Assembly (NCBI GenBank): GCA_963753165.1
Contig: CAVWBP010000009.1
Location: 210,173 to 274,172 of the forward strand
DNA: 64,000 nucleotides
Source: JAKLQR01 sp963753165
GTDB taxonomy: Bacteria > Nitrospirota > Thermodesulfovibrionia > Thermodesulfovibrionales > SM23-35
Direction: 5' to 3'
Under the pieces are notes generated by a model, which saw nothing but the letters and a program-made list of their open reading frames with translations, ran no database searches and had not been told where the DNA came from. The position numbers were made by a program, and so were the translations under genes. Of the stretch, positions 17,443 through 25,885 are shown in pieces (position 1 is the first letter of the stretch; each line of letters opens with the position of its first letter).

Positions 17443-18297
17443 ATGCGGTTTGAAAAAGTCACGATTCTCGGCGTCGGGCTGATCGGCGCTTCCTGTGCAC
17501 TTGCACTGAAGAAACAGGGGCTCTGCGGGCAGATCATCGGGCATGGCAGGAATCCTGACAACCTGAAAAGAGCACAGGAGACCGGTATTATTGACACCTT
17601 CGATCTTGACCCTGCACACGCATGCGTTGACGCAGATCTGATTCTATTTGCAACACCCGTCGGGAGCTTTCTCGATATCACAAAAAAAATCAGAGGATCA
17701 CTGAAGAGAAACACAATCGTTACGGATGTCGGGAGCGTAAAAGGAAGCCTTGTTCACGACATGGACTCCCTGATGCCGGAGGGCGTATTTTTTGTCGGCG
17801 GACATCCCATTGCCGGGGGTGACCAGTCAGGTATTGATAAGGCATCGGCGGAACTCTTTGAGGGTGCAAAATGCATTCTTACGCCCTCTGAAAAGACAGA
17901 CAAAAAGGCTCTCGATACAGTCAAGGCCATCTGGAAGAGTTTCGGTTCGGTCACTCTGCTCATCGATCCCGGTGAACACGATAAAATCTATGCCGCGGTG
18001 AGTCACCTGCCGCATCTTCTTGCATATATGATGGTGAATACAGTAGCGGACATCGATAATTCCTATTTCAGATTCTCAGGAACGGGTTTTCTCGATACAA
18101 CGCGGATCGCATCAAGCCATCCGGAGCTGTGGCGCGATATCTGCATCCTGAACAAGGAGAACGTGATCGCCTCTGTCGAGATTTTCAGGCAGAATCTGGA
18201 CAGAGCAGTTCAGTATCTCAGGGCTGTCGATCCTGAATCCCTCGAACGGGAATTCAGAAAAGCCCGGACACTGAGGGAAGGTATTGGACAGAATTGA
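17443..18297 (+). CDS. tyrA: Prephenate dehydrogenase
   Basis: Oxidises prephenate to 4-hydroxyphenylpyruvate for tyrosine synthesis. 284 residues. The NAD-binding site is VTILGVGLIGASCALALKKQ, followed by TDVGSVKG, GGHPIAGGDQSGID and the catalytic histidine in SHLPHLLAYMM. No ACT domain. The ribosome site is GGAAGGAATTTC before the ATG. Overlaps aroA by 14 bp. Confidence 0.95.
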   Translation: MRFEKVTILGVGLIGASCALALKKQGLCGQIIGHGRNPDNLKRAQETGIIDTFDLDPAHACVDADLILFATPVGSFLDITKKIRGSLKRNTIVTDVGSVKGSLVHDMDSLMPEGVFFVGGHPIAGGDQSGIDKASAELFEGAKCILTPSEKTDKKALDTVKAIWKSFGSVTLLIDPGEHDKIYAAVSHLPHLLAYMMVNTVADIDNSYFRFSGTGFLDTTRIASSHPELWRDICILNKENVIASVEIFRQNLDRAVQYLRAVDPESLEREFRKARTLREGIGQN

Positions 18298-19573
18298 GAT
18301 TAAAAAAGCCAGCCATTTTCACGGAGAATTTTATCCCACACCGGATAAATCCATATCCCACAGGGCGGTAATCTTCTCCTCGCTCGCACAGGGGAAGAGC
18401 GTCATCAGAAACTTCCTGCGGGCCGATGACCCGCTCAGCACCGTGAAAGCATTCAGGGAAATGGGCGTCGAAATAGACGATAAAGGCATGGATGTCATTG
18501 TCTACGGGAACGGTATCCATGGCCTGAAAGAACCCCATAATGTCATTGACTGCGGTAATTCAGGGACAACAATGAGGCTTCTGGCCGGCGTTCTTGCAGG
18601 GAATCCGTTTTTTTCCGTTCTTACCGGGGACAGGTCCCTCAGATCGAGGCCAATGGCAAGGGTTATCACTCCCCTGGTGCGGATGGGCGCAGATATTGCA
18701 GCCCGCGCAGACAACAAATACCCTCCTCTTGCAGTAAAAGGAAGACAATTACAGCCGATCAGATACCCGATGCCGATCGCCAGCGCCCAGGTGAAATCAT
18801 CGTTACTCCTTGCAGGGCTCTATACCGACGGCAGTACAGAAATCACAGAGCCGGCGAAATCGAGGGACCATACCGAACGGATGCTGCCTGCTTTTGGCGC
18901 AGAGATAACCATTGAGGGACTCTCCGTGAGAATACAGGGAGGGACCGAATTACAGGCACGCGATGTGTATGTCCCCGGTGATTTCTCCTCCGCCGCGTTT
19001 TTCATTGTCGGCGCCCTGATAAGAGAAGATTCCGATATTACGATAAAGGACGTAGGGATTAATCCTACGAGGACCGGTCTCCTGAACGTGCTGAAACGGA
19101 TGGGAGCGGAAATAAGGATCGAGAATGAGAGAGAACTCTCAGGCGAACCGGTTGCTGACATCCACTGCAGCAAGGGCGTCGGCCTGAACGCTGTCACGAT
19201 CACGAAAGAGGAAATCCCTTCGATGATCGACGAATTCCCTATCCTCTGTATTGCAGCAACACAGGCCTGGGGAACAACGACCATCAGGGGGGCTGAAGAA
19301 CTCCGGGTGAAAGAATCCGACAGGATCAGCAGCATGGTCAAAGAGCTTAGAAAAATGGGGGTTGAGATAGAGGAGTTTCCTGACGGACTTAGCATTGCAG
19401 GGAGAGCGGATTTGCAGGGCGCAGTCCTTGAAAGTCATGAAGACCACAGGATTGCGATGGCATTGAGCATCGCGGCGCTGAATGCGGAAGGCGTGACAGA
19501 GATCCACGGCGTATCATCAGTGAATATATCGTTCCCCGGGTTTTTTGATATTGTGAGGAGACTTACCTTGTGA
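18284..19573 (+). CDS. aroA: 3-phosphoshikimate 1-carboxyvinyltransferase (EPSP synthase)
   Basis: Transfers enolpyruvate from PEP to shikimate 3-phosphate. 429 residues, TTG start within the end of tyrA, with GAGG upstream. Signature segments: PTPDKSISHRAVIFSSLAQG, DCGNSGTTMRLLAG, LTGDRSLRSRPM, SAQVKSSLLLAGLY, KESDRISSM and the C-terminal DHRIAMALSIAAL. The GNSGTTMRL segment has the usual Gly of glyphosate-sensitive class I enzymes. Overlaps cmk by 4 bp. Confidence 0.97.
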   Translation: MDRIEIKKASHFHGEFYPTPDKSISHRAVIFSSLAQGKSVIRNFLRADDPLSTVKAFREMGVEIDDKGMDVIVYGNGIHGLKEPHNVIDCGNSGTTMRLLAGVLAGNPFFSVLTGDRSLRSRPMARVITPLVRMGADIAARADNKYPPLAVKGRQLQPIRYPMPIASAQVKSSLLLAGLYTDGSTEITEPAKSRDHTERMLPAFGAEITIEGLSVRIQGGTELQARDVYVPGDFSSAAFFIVGALIREDSDITIKDVGINPTRTGLLNVLKRMGAEIRIENERELSGEPVADIHCSKGVGLNAVTITKEEIPSMIDEFPILCIAATQAWGTTTIRGAEELRVKESDRISSMVKELRKMGVEIEEFPDGLSIAGRADLQGAVLESHEDHRIAMALSIAALNAEGVTEIHGVSSVNISFPGFFDIVRRLTL

Positions 19574-20244
19574 GGGACGTTATTGCGATTGACGGGCCGT
19601 CAGGGTCAGGGAAGACCACAGTTGCGAAATCGATTGCACAGGAGATCGGTTACCGCTACCTTGATACCGGCGCCCTTTACAGGACCGTGGCTTTCGCACT
19701 GAGAAAGAATATGGTGGATGCTGAAGACAGTGACGAGAGGATTGCGGAGGTCCTTGGCCAGAACCATATCATATTTAAGGACGGAAAGGTGTTTCTGAAC
19801 GGAATCGATGTGTCCGATACCATCAGGTCAACCGAGATCGATCATTATTCATCAGTTTTTTCTGCAAGAAAAGTCGTTCGGGACTTCCTTCTCGATGCCC
19901 AGAGAGACGCTGCCCGGTACAATAATCTTGTCGCAGAGGGCAGAGACACTACGACCGTTGTGTTTCCCGGCGCGCAGACAAAGGTTTTCCTCAATGCCTC
20001 GGTTGAAGAGCGGGCGAAGCGGCGCTATCTCCAGTACAGGGAAAAAGGGATCACGATCAGTATGGATGAAGCCAAAAAGAGTATAATAGACAGGGATGCA
20101 AGGGATGCCGGAAGAGATATCGCTCCCCTTACCATCTCATCAGATGCGCTTGTGATTGATTCTTCGGTTCTTTCGATTGAGCAGGTGAAGGAAAGCATAC
20201 TGGAATATCTGAAAAAAAGCTCTTCAGCGGGTCTTAGGAAATAA
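19570..20244 (+). CDS. cmk: Cytidylate kinase
   Basis: Phosphorylates CMP and dCMP with ATP. 224 residues, GTG start overlapping the aroA stop by 4 bp. The P-loop is IDGPSGSGKTTVAKS, with YLDTGALYRTVAFALRK next and the NMP-binding EGRDTTTVVFP motif near residue 120. The tail ends in SSSAGLRK. The aroA-cmk-ispH-rpsA order is widespread in Gram-negatives. Confidence 0.96.
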   Translation: MRDVIAIDGPSGSGKTTVAKSIAQEIGYRYLDTGALYRTVAFALRKNMVDAEDSDERIAEVLGQNHIIFKDGKVFLNGIDVSDTIRSTEIDHYSSVFSARKVVRDFLLDAQRDAARYNNLVAEGRDTTTVVFPGAQTKVFLNASVEERAKRRYLQYREKGITISMDEAKKSIIDRDARDAGRDIAPLTISSDALVIDSSVLSIEQVKESILEYLKKSSSAGLRK

Positions 20245-20294
20245 TATGGATAAAGACACAAATTCATATTGTTCTTATATATAGCGCTATTTAT

Positions 20295-21132
20295 ATGAAG
20301 ATCCTTGTTGCAAAGACGGCCGGATTCTGTTTCGGAGTGAAGCGTGCGATTGATATAGCATTTCAGATCGCACAGGAGAAACGGAAGGGGGTGTATACCT
20401 TCGGTCCCATTATCCATAACCCCCAGGTTGTGGAGAGGCTCAGGAAGAAAGGGATAGTGCCGATAGATTCCATTGAGGCGAAAAGAGACATCAGGGCTTT
20501 GATAATACGGACCCATGGCATCCCTCTCGAAATATCTCAGGAGATAGTCTCACGGGGCTATGAAATAATTGATGCGACCTGTCCATTTGTAAAAAAGGCG
20601 CAGTATTATGCTAAACTCCTTAGTAAAGAGGGGTATCAGGTCGTAATCCTAGGGGAGAAAAACCATCCGGAGGTGCAGAGTCTTATGAGTTATGCAGGGA
20701 GTGATGCCGTTATCGTTAACGGAAAGACACCCCTCCCGAAACTGAAACGCAAGATCGGTGTTGTTGTCCAGACGACGCAACCTTTGGAAGCCTTAAAAAA
20801 TGTTCTTTCCAGCACCCTGAAACTTGCAAAAGAGATCAAGGTATATAATACAATATGTAATTCGACGGCCCTCCGGTTGAACGAGACGGAAAGAATGGCC
20901 GGAAAAGTTGATGTGATGGTTGTCGTGGGCGGGAAAAACAGTGCGAATACAACACAGCTCACGAGATTATGTGAATCTCTTGCTGTGCCGACATATCATA
21001 TAGAGACTGCATCCGAAATAAGAAAAGCATGGGTCAGGGAACGCAAAAGCAATCGGTATTACCGCAGGGGCCTCAACTCCTGCATGGATCATTACAGATG
21101 TCGAAAAAAGAATGAGAGATATAGGAGGATAA
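20295..21132 (+). CDS. ispH: 4-hydroxy-3-methylbut-2-enyl diphosphate reductase, with a +1 frameshift
   Basis: Last step of the MEP isoprenoid pathway, an Fe-S reductase making IPP and DMAPP. AGFCFGVKRAID, TFGPIIHNPQVVE, RTHGIP, DATCPFVKK and the second and third cluster cysteines are in frame. At 21042 an extra C (GAACGCAAAAGC) shifts the frame. In the correct frame the conserved end ITAGASTPAWIITDVEKRM continues to TAA at 21130-21132. Without correction the GASTP substrate-binding loop is lost and the frame runs into rpsA at 21149. As the gene is normally essential, a sequence error is the likeliest cause. Confidence 0.93.
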
Positions 21133-21139
21133 TGGCTGA

Positions 21140-22726
21140 GTGGAACTGAAGAACGATGAAATGGAAAAACTCTATGCTGAGACCTTTCACAGCATAGAAG
21201 AAGGAACCATACTGAAAGGAAAGGTGGTGTCTGTAAGGCAGGACGGGGTGATCGTGGACATCGGATACAAATCAGAGGGGTTCATTCCTATAGATGAGTT
21301 CTCGGAGGAGGAAGTTGCTCAGCTGGGACAGGGCAGTATCGTAGAAGCATACGTCGAAAACATGGAAGACGCTGAAGGCGTGGTAACCCTGTCCAAGGAA
21401 CGCGCAACCCAAATAAAGGTTTGGGAAAACCTTGAGCAGGCTTTACGGGACGGAACTCCTGTCGAAGGGAAGATTATCGGGAAGACAAAAGGCGGATTTT
21501 CAGTAGACATCTCCCGTGTGCAGGCATTCCTTCCCGGCTCACAGGTGGATATCAAACCCCGTAAGGATACTGACAGCCTTGTCGGCAAGAGGATGCTTTT
21601 CAGAGTCATCAAACTGAACAACAAACTTTCCAATGTCATTGTTTCGCGGAGGGCGCTCCTTGAGCAGGAATTGCAGAAGAAAAAGGCTGAAACCCTGGAA
21701 AAACTCGCAGAAGGCCAGGTTATGCAGGGCACCGTCAAGAATATCACGGACTACGGAGTCTTTGTCGACCTCGGAGGGATAGACGGACTGCTTCACATTT
21801 CAGATATCTCCTGGGGCAGGATCAGTCATCCGTCTGAGTTTTTTGCTGTCGGAGACGAGATTTCAGTCCTGATCCTCAAATACGACGAGGCAAACGAGAA
21901 AGTTACCCTGGGATATAAACAGCGGAAGCCTGACCCATGGTCACTTGTCGATGAAAAATATCCTGTTGGAGAGCGCGTGAATGGCAAGGTTGTGAGCATT
22001 ACTGACTACGGAGCGTTTATCGAACTCGAAGAAGGGCTTGAAGGGTTGGTTCATATCTCTGAGATCGACTGGTTGCCGAGGCCTAAACATCCTTCAAAAT
22101 ATCTCTCGGTTGGGGATAGTGTGGAGGCTATGGTATTAAAGGTGGACAAAGATGAAAGACGCCTTTCCCTGAGTTTGAAGCAGATAAAGCCCAGTCCGTG
22201 GGAGCTTGTTTCCGAGCGGTACACAACAGGGCAAACGATTACCGGGAAGGTAAAGACGATTACCGATTTCGGTGTTTTTGTCGGTCTGCCGGAAGGAGTG
22301 GATGCACTTATCCATATTTCTGATCTGTCCTGGACAAGGCATATCAAGCACCCTTCTGAAGTTTTACGGAAAGGACAGAAGGTTGATGCGGTTATTCTCA
22401 ACACTGATCCTGCCGCAGAGAAGATGGCCCTCGGACTGAAACAGCTCATGCCGGACCCCTGGCTGCAGGATATTCCGGAGAGTTTCAAGCTCGGGTCCGA
22501 GGCAAAAGGAAAGGTGCTCGCCATCACGGATTTCGGTATTTTTGTGGAACTCGAAGGCGGAGTGGAAGGACTTGTATATTCATCAGAAATCGTAAAGCCC
22601 TCCTCAGGAAAGATCGAGGAATCCCTGAACGTCGGCGATGAGATTTACGTGAGAATAATAAAAGTGGATTGTGAAGAAAGAAAAATTGGTCTGAGCATGA
22701 AAAACCTGAAAAAGGCAGAGGAGTGA
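21140..22726 (+). CDS. rpsA: 30S ribosomal protein S1
   Basis: Binds mRNA at the ribosome. 528 residues with six S1 OB-fold domains, recognised by repeating cores such as GKVVSVRQDGVIVDIG, GTVKNITDYGVFVDLG, GKVVSITDYGAFIELEEG, GKVKTITDFGVFVGLPEG and GKVLAITDFGIFVELEGG. The start is uncertain: GTG 21140 is used with AGGAGG 11 bases upstream; an ATG at 21132 overlaps the ispH stop (TAATG) but its frame closes after five codons, so an indel may hide the true start. ATG 21161 is another in-frame choice. Overlaps sppA by 4 bp. Confidence 0.96.
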   Translation: MELKNDEMEKLYAETFHSIEEGTILKGKVVSVRQDGVIVDIGYKSEGFIPIDEFSEEEVAQLGQGSIVEAYVENMEDAEGVVTLSKERATQIKVWENLEQALRDGTPVEGKIIGKTKGGFSVDISRVQAFLPGSQVDIKPRKDTDSLVGKRMLFRVIKLNNKLSNVIVSRRALLEQELQKKKAETLEKLAEGQVMQGTVKNITDYGVFVDLGGIDGLLHISDISWGRISHPSEFFAVGDEISVLILKYDEANEKVTLGYKQRKPDPWSLVDEKYPVGERVNGKVVSITDYGAFIELEEGLEGLVHISEIDWLPRPKHPSKYLSVGDSVEAMVLKVDKDERRLSLSLKQIKPSPWELVSERYTTGQTITGKVKTITDFGVFVGLPEGVDALIHISDLSWTRHIKHPSEVLRKGQKVDAVILNTDPAAEKMALGLKQLMPDPWLQDIPESFKLGSEAKGKVLAITDFGIFVELEGGVEGLVYSSEIVKPSSGKIEESLNVGDEIYVRIIKVDCEERKIGLSMKNLKKAEE

Positions 22727-23571
22727 AGAAGGCATTCTTAATCTTTCTTTTTCTGTTTCTCTTCCTCATCGTTATCAGCCTGATTGTTACGCTCATGCAG
22801 AAAAATGTCACTCTCGGGGACAAGATCGCGCTTCTCCGCGTAGAGGGGCCGATTTTCGATTCAAGAGACACCATTGATGAACTCAAGGGATATGTAAAAG
22901 ATTCGTCAATCAAGGCTATTGTATTGCGTGTCGACAGCCCTGGTGGTGCGGTGGCGCCTTCACAGGAGATCTATGAAGAAGTGCGCAAGGCCGTTGTCAA
23001 AAAGAAGATCGTAGTGTCCATGGGATCTGTTGCCGCCTCCGGAGGGTATTACATCGCTGCCCCTGCTTCAAGAATCATTGCAAATCCGGGCACTCTGACG
23101 GGATCGATCGGAGTGATTATGGAGATTCCCAATCTCGAAGGGCTTATGAATAAGATCGGGGTGAAGACAGAAGTGATAAAAAGCGGAAGACACAAGGACA
23201 TCGCGTCGGTATTCAGGGGCATCGGGAAAGAGGAGAGGGAGATACTCCAGAATGTGCTCGATAACGTACATGAACAGTTCATTACGGCTGTTGCCGAGGG
23301 AAGAAGAATGCTCCGCGATGACATTAAGAAGATTGCTGACGGCCGGGTCTTTACCGGCGAACAGGCGCTCAAGGCAGGACTTGTCGACGAACTGGGCAAC
23401 CTTGAGGATGCAATAAAGGCTGCTGCGAGCCTCGCCGGAATCAAGGGAGAACCTGTAGTAGTTACGAAAAAAGAGAAGCTATCGGTCATCAATCTGCTCC
23501 GGGAAGGGGTACCGAAGGAATTGAAAGAAATCTTCCCAGGCGTAAAACTAAAATATTTATTCGTACCGTAG
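22723..23571 (+). CDS. sppA: Signal peptide peptidase SppA, short (36K-type) form
   Basis: Membrane-anchored serine protease that degrades cleaved signal peptides. 282 residues, GTG start overlapping the rpsA stop. An N-terminal signal anchor (about 3-25, FLIFLFLFLFLIVISLIV) is followed by VLRVDSPGGAVAPSQEIYEE and the nucleophile segment GSVAASGGYYIAAPA with GTLTGSIGVIM; the Lys partner lies in KSGRHKDI. One protease domain, half the size of E. coli SppA. Confidence 0.94.
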   Translation: MKKAFLIFLFLFLFLIVISLIVTLMQKNVTLGDKIALLRVEGPIFDSRDTIDELKGYVKDSSIKAIVLRVDSPGGAVAPSQEIYEEVRKAVVKKKIVVSMGSVAASGGYYIAAPASRIIANPGTLTGSIGVIMEIPNLEGLMNKIGVKTEVIKSGRHKDIASVFRGIGKEEREILQNVLDNVHEQFITAVAEGRRMLRDDIKKIADGRVFTGEQALKAGLVDELGNLEDAIKAAASLAGIKGEPVVVTKKEKLSVINLLREGVPKELKEIFPGVKLKYLFVP

Positions 23572-23581
23572 GAGGTTATAT

Positions 23582-23860
23582 ATGACCAAGTCAGTCCTCA
23601 TAGAAAAGGTCTCGGAAAGAGTGGGCAGTCTCACAAGAAAGCAGACAGAGATTGTTGTAGAGACAGTGTTTGAGAGCATCAAGGAAGCGCTTGTGAAAGG
23701 TGAGAAGATCGAGATACGCGGTTTCGGTAATTTCAAGCCCAAACTCAGGAGACCGAGAAAAGCGAGGAACCCCAAGACGGGCGAACGGGTTGATGTGCCG
23801 GGGAAAAAGGTCCTGCATTTCAAGGTAGGCAAGGCCCTCAGGGAGGCGATGAACTCATAG
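23582..23860 (+). CDS. HU/IHF-family DNA-binding protein
   Basis: 92 residues, DNA-bending nucleoid protein. IRGFGNFKPKLRRPRKARNP is the beta-arm segment with GFG and the RNP motif that kinks DNA. It resembles IHF more than HU because it carries the longer N-terminal segment and the arm GERVDVPGKKVLHFKVGK. Ribosome site AGGAGGTTATAT is excellent. Position after rpsA and sppA is like ihfB in proteobacteria. Confidence 0.95.
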   Translation: MTKSVLIEKVSERVGSLTRKQTEIVVETVFESIKEALVKGEKIEIRGFGNFKPKLRRPRKARNPKTGERVDVPGKKVLHFKVGKALREAMNS

Positions 23861-23967
23861 TAAGCGGGCACTTCTGCTCATATACCCGGCAGTAGACGAT
23901 TGTTGTTATTATGATCTGGTGTGTTCCGGGAAATACCGAAGCAATCGGGAAGAAGCATCCCTCCATA

Positions 23968-24126
23968 GGATACGGCTCAATTTCCGAATCGAACTAAACT
24001 CCCTTTTCTCTATGCAAACCTTTCTCTGACTGTAATGGTATTCAACTTTTGAAAGTCGAGCCCTCCGCTTTGTATTCGTCTCTTCGAAGTTGCCTGTGAT
24101 TTCGATTCAGAAATCGAGCCATATCC
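23968..24126. repeat. Miniature inverted-repeat element, full copy A (159 bp)
   Basis: The left end GGATACGGCTCAATTTCC continues through GAATCGAA; the right end (24101-24126) is its inverse complement with three mismatches over 26 bases. Nothing is coded inside. The inner part holds ATGCAAACCTTTCT and TCCGCTTTGT, shared with copies at 6231 and 57221. Around it (23861-23967 and 24127-24283) no gene, terminator or riboswitch is evident. Confidence 0.75.
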
Positions 24127-24283
24127 CTGAGCCCTATTTATTCATCTACTGCCCATCAATCATCGAGCGTATAATTGCACTATATGTGCTTTTTAGATGG
24201 AATGGGTTTCCATTCCTGTCAAGACAAGCTTTGGAGATGATTTATTAGGCCGGAAAGGTTTATGATAAAAGATTCAAAGGGTT

Positions 24284-25885
24284 ATGCAGAGAGAATATAA
24301 AATGAAGGGCAAGGTATATTTGGTGGGCGCGGGGCCCGGTGATATAGGCCTCCTGACCATCAAGGGGCTGAATTGTCTGAAAAATTCGGATGTCGTTGTC
24401 TATGACTTCCATCTGAACGCCCAGGTGCTCAATTATATCGACCATAATGCGGAATTCATCTATGCCGGAAAGCGCGGCGGCCATCATACGATGACACAGG
24501 ATGAAATCAACAGGACCCTTGTGGAAAGGGCAAAACAGGGGAAGACGATATGCAGACTGAAAGGCGGTGACCCCTTTGTATTCGGCAGGGGAGGTGAAGA
24601 GGCAGAGGCGCTTGCAGAGGAAGGGATAGAATTCGAAATAGTACCGGGAGTGAGTTCATCAATCGCGGCCCCTGCATATGCCGGCATTCCTCTTACCCAC
24701 CGGCACCTTTCGTCGTCCTTCGCGGTCGTGCCCGGATATGAAGATCCTACGAAAAAGGAAAGCGTAATCGACTGGTCGAAGCTTGCAACCGGCGTGGGCA
24801 CAATCGTTTTCCTTATGGCGGTAAAGAACCTTGACCTTATTGTCCGGAAATTAATCGAACACGGACGTCCACCCGACACTCCGGTCGCTGTTATCCGTTG
24901 GGGGACAAGACCGAATCAAACCACACTGGTCGGAACTCTGAACACCATTGCAGCGCTTGTGAAAGAGAAAGACATCAGGCCGCCTGCAGTCACGGTAGTA
25001 GGAGAGGTGGTAAGACTCAGGGACTCTCTGCAATGGTATGAGAAAAAGACCCTTTTCGGCCACCGGATACTGGTGACCAGAGAGCAGAGTGAAGGATTTG
25101 AGCCGCTGGCTGAACTCGGTGCAGAGATTATTTCATTCCCTACCATAGAGGTTGTCCCTCCTGCAGACTATAAGGATCTCGACAAATCGATCGATGCGAT
25201 AGAGCAATATACCTGGATTATTTTTACGAGCAGAAACGGAGTAAAGTATTTCTTCCAGCGCATGTTCGGGAAGGAGAGGGATATCAGGGATATGAAAGGG
25301 ATCAAAATCTGTGCGATCGGCACGAAGACAGCCCAGGAAGTGAAAAAGTTCGGAATACAGGTTGATTTGATCCCGGAAGAATTCCGTGCAGAAGGACTCA
25401 TTAAGGCATTTATCCCTCCCCTTACCAAGGGGAGGACCGGGGGGTTGTCTGGCCAACCTTTGAAAGGCATGCGGTTCCTTCTTCCCCGTGCCGAGGTGGC
25501 GCGGGAAATTTTTCCGGATAAGGTGAGGGAACTCGGCGGCAAGATCGATGTGCCTGTGGCATACAGGACCGTCAAACCCGAGTCTCACGGGAAGAGACTC
25601 AGACGGTTCCTGAAAGAAGGCAGAATATCGATAGCAACATTTACCAGCGCTGCCACATTCAATAATCTGCAGGAGATTATGGGCAAGGATGTTGATCAGC
25701 TTCTCAAGGGAGTAACAATTGCCGTCATAGGGCCTGTTACCGCGAAGGCGGTGCAGAAGGCGGGGCTGAAGGTCCATATCATGCCGGAAGAAGCCACGAT
25801 TGAAGCAATGGTTGAGGCGATCATTGCATGGGTTAAAAAGCAGAACAAAAAAGTGTCCCGGAAAAGCGTACCCCAGCCTGAATGA
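24284..25885 (+). CDS. cobA-hemD: Uroporphyrinogen-III C-methyltransferase / uroporphyrinogen-III synthase fusion
   Basis: Two tetrapyrrole enzymes in one 533-residue chain. The N-terminal SUMT domain (about 7-255) has VYLVGAGPGDIGLLTIKG, CRLKGGDPFVFGRGGEEAEA and GIPLTHR, and makes precorrin-2 by SAM-dependent methylation. The HemD domain (about 262-525) closes hydroxymethylbilane to uroporphyrinogen III, with WIIFTSRNGVKYFF and FTSAATFNN. The loop at residues 377-391 (IPPLTKGRTGGLSG) is encoded by a dispersed palindromic repeat. ATG 24302 (MKGKVYLVG) is an alternative start. Supplies siroheme, heme or cobalamin branches. Confidence 0.95.
   Translation: MQREYKMKGKVYLVGAGPGDIGLLTIKGLNCLKNSDVVVYDFHLNAQVLNYIDHNAEFIYAGKRGGHHTMTQDEINRTLVERAKQGKTICRLKGGDPFVFGRGGEEAEALAEEGIEFEIVPGVSSSIAAPAYAGIPLTHRHLSSSFAVVPGYEDPTKKESVIDWSKLATGVGTIVFLMAVKNLDLIVRKLIEHGRPPDTPVAVIRWGTRPNQTTLVGTLNTIAALVKEKDIRPPAVTVVGEVVRLRDSLQWYEKKTLFGHRILVTREQSEGFEPLAELGAEIISFPTIEVVPPADYKDLDKSIDAIEQYTWIIFTSRNGVKYFFQRMFGKERDIRDMKGIKICAIGTKTAQEVKKFGIQVDLIPEEFRAEGLIKAFIPPLTKGRTGGLSGQPLKGMRFLLPRAEVAREIFPDKVRELGGKIDVPVAYRTVKPESHGKRLRRFLKEGRISIATFTSAATFNNLQEIMGKDVDQLLKGVTIAVIGPVTAKAVQKAGLKVHIMPEEATIEAMVEAIIAWVKKQNKKVSRKSVPQPE
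25415..25452. repeat. Palindromic repeat inserted in frame inside hemD
   Basis: CCTCCCCTTACCAAGGGGAG and the following 18 bases match the intergenic repeat at 60725-60762 at most positions. It translates as PPLTKGRTGGLSG inside the HemD domain. Confidence 0.65.

Noticed and set aside
23970..24126. CRISPR-like or tandem array
   Set aside because: Only one pair of inverted arms per site, no regularly spaced direct repeats.
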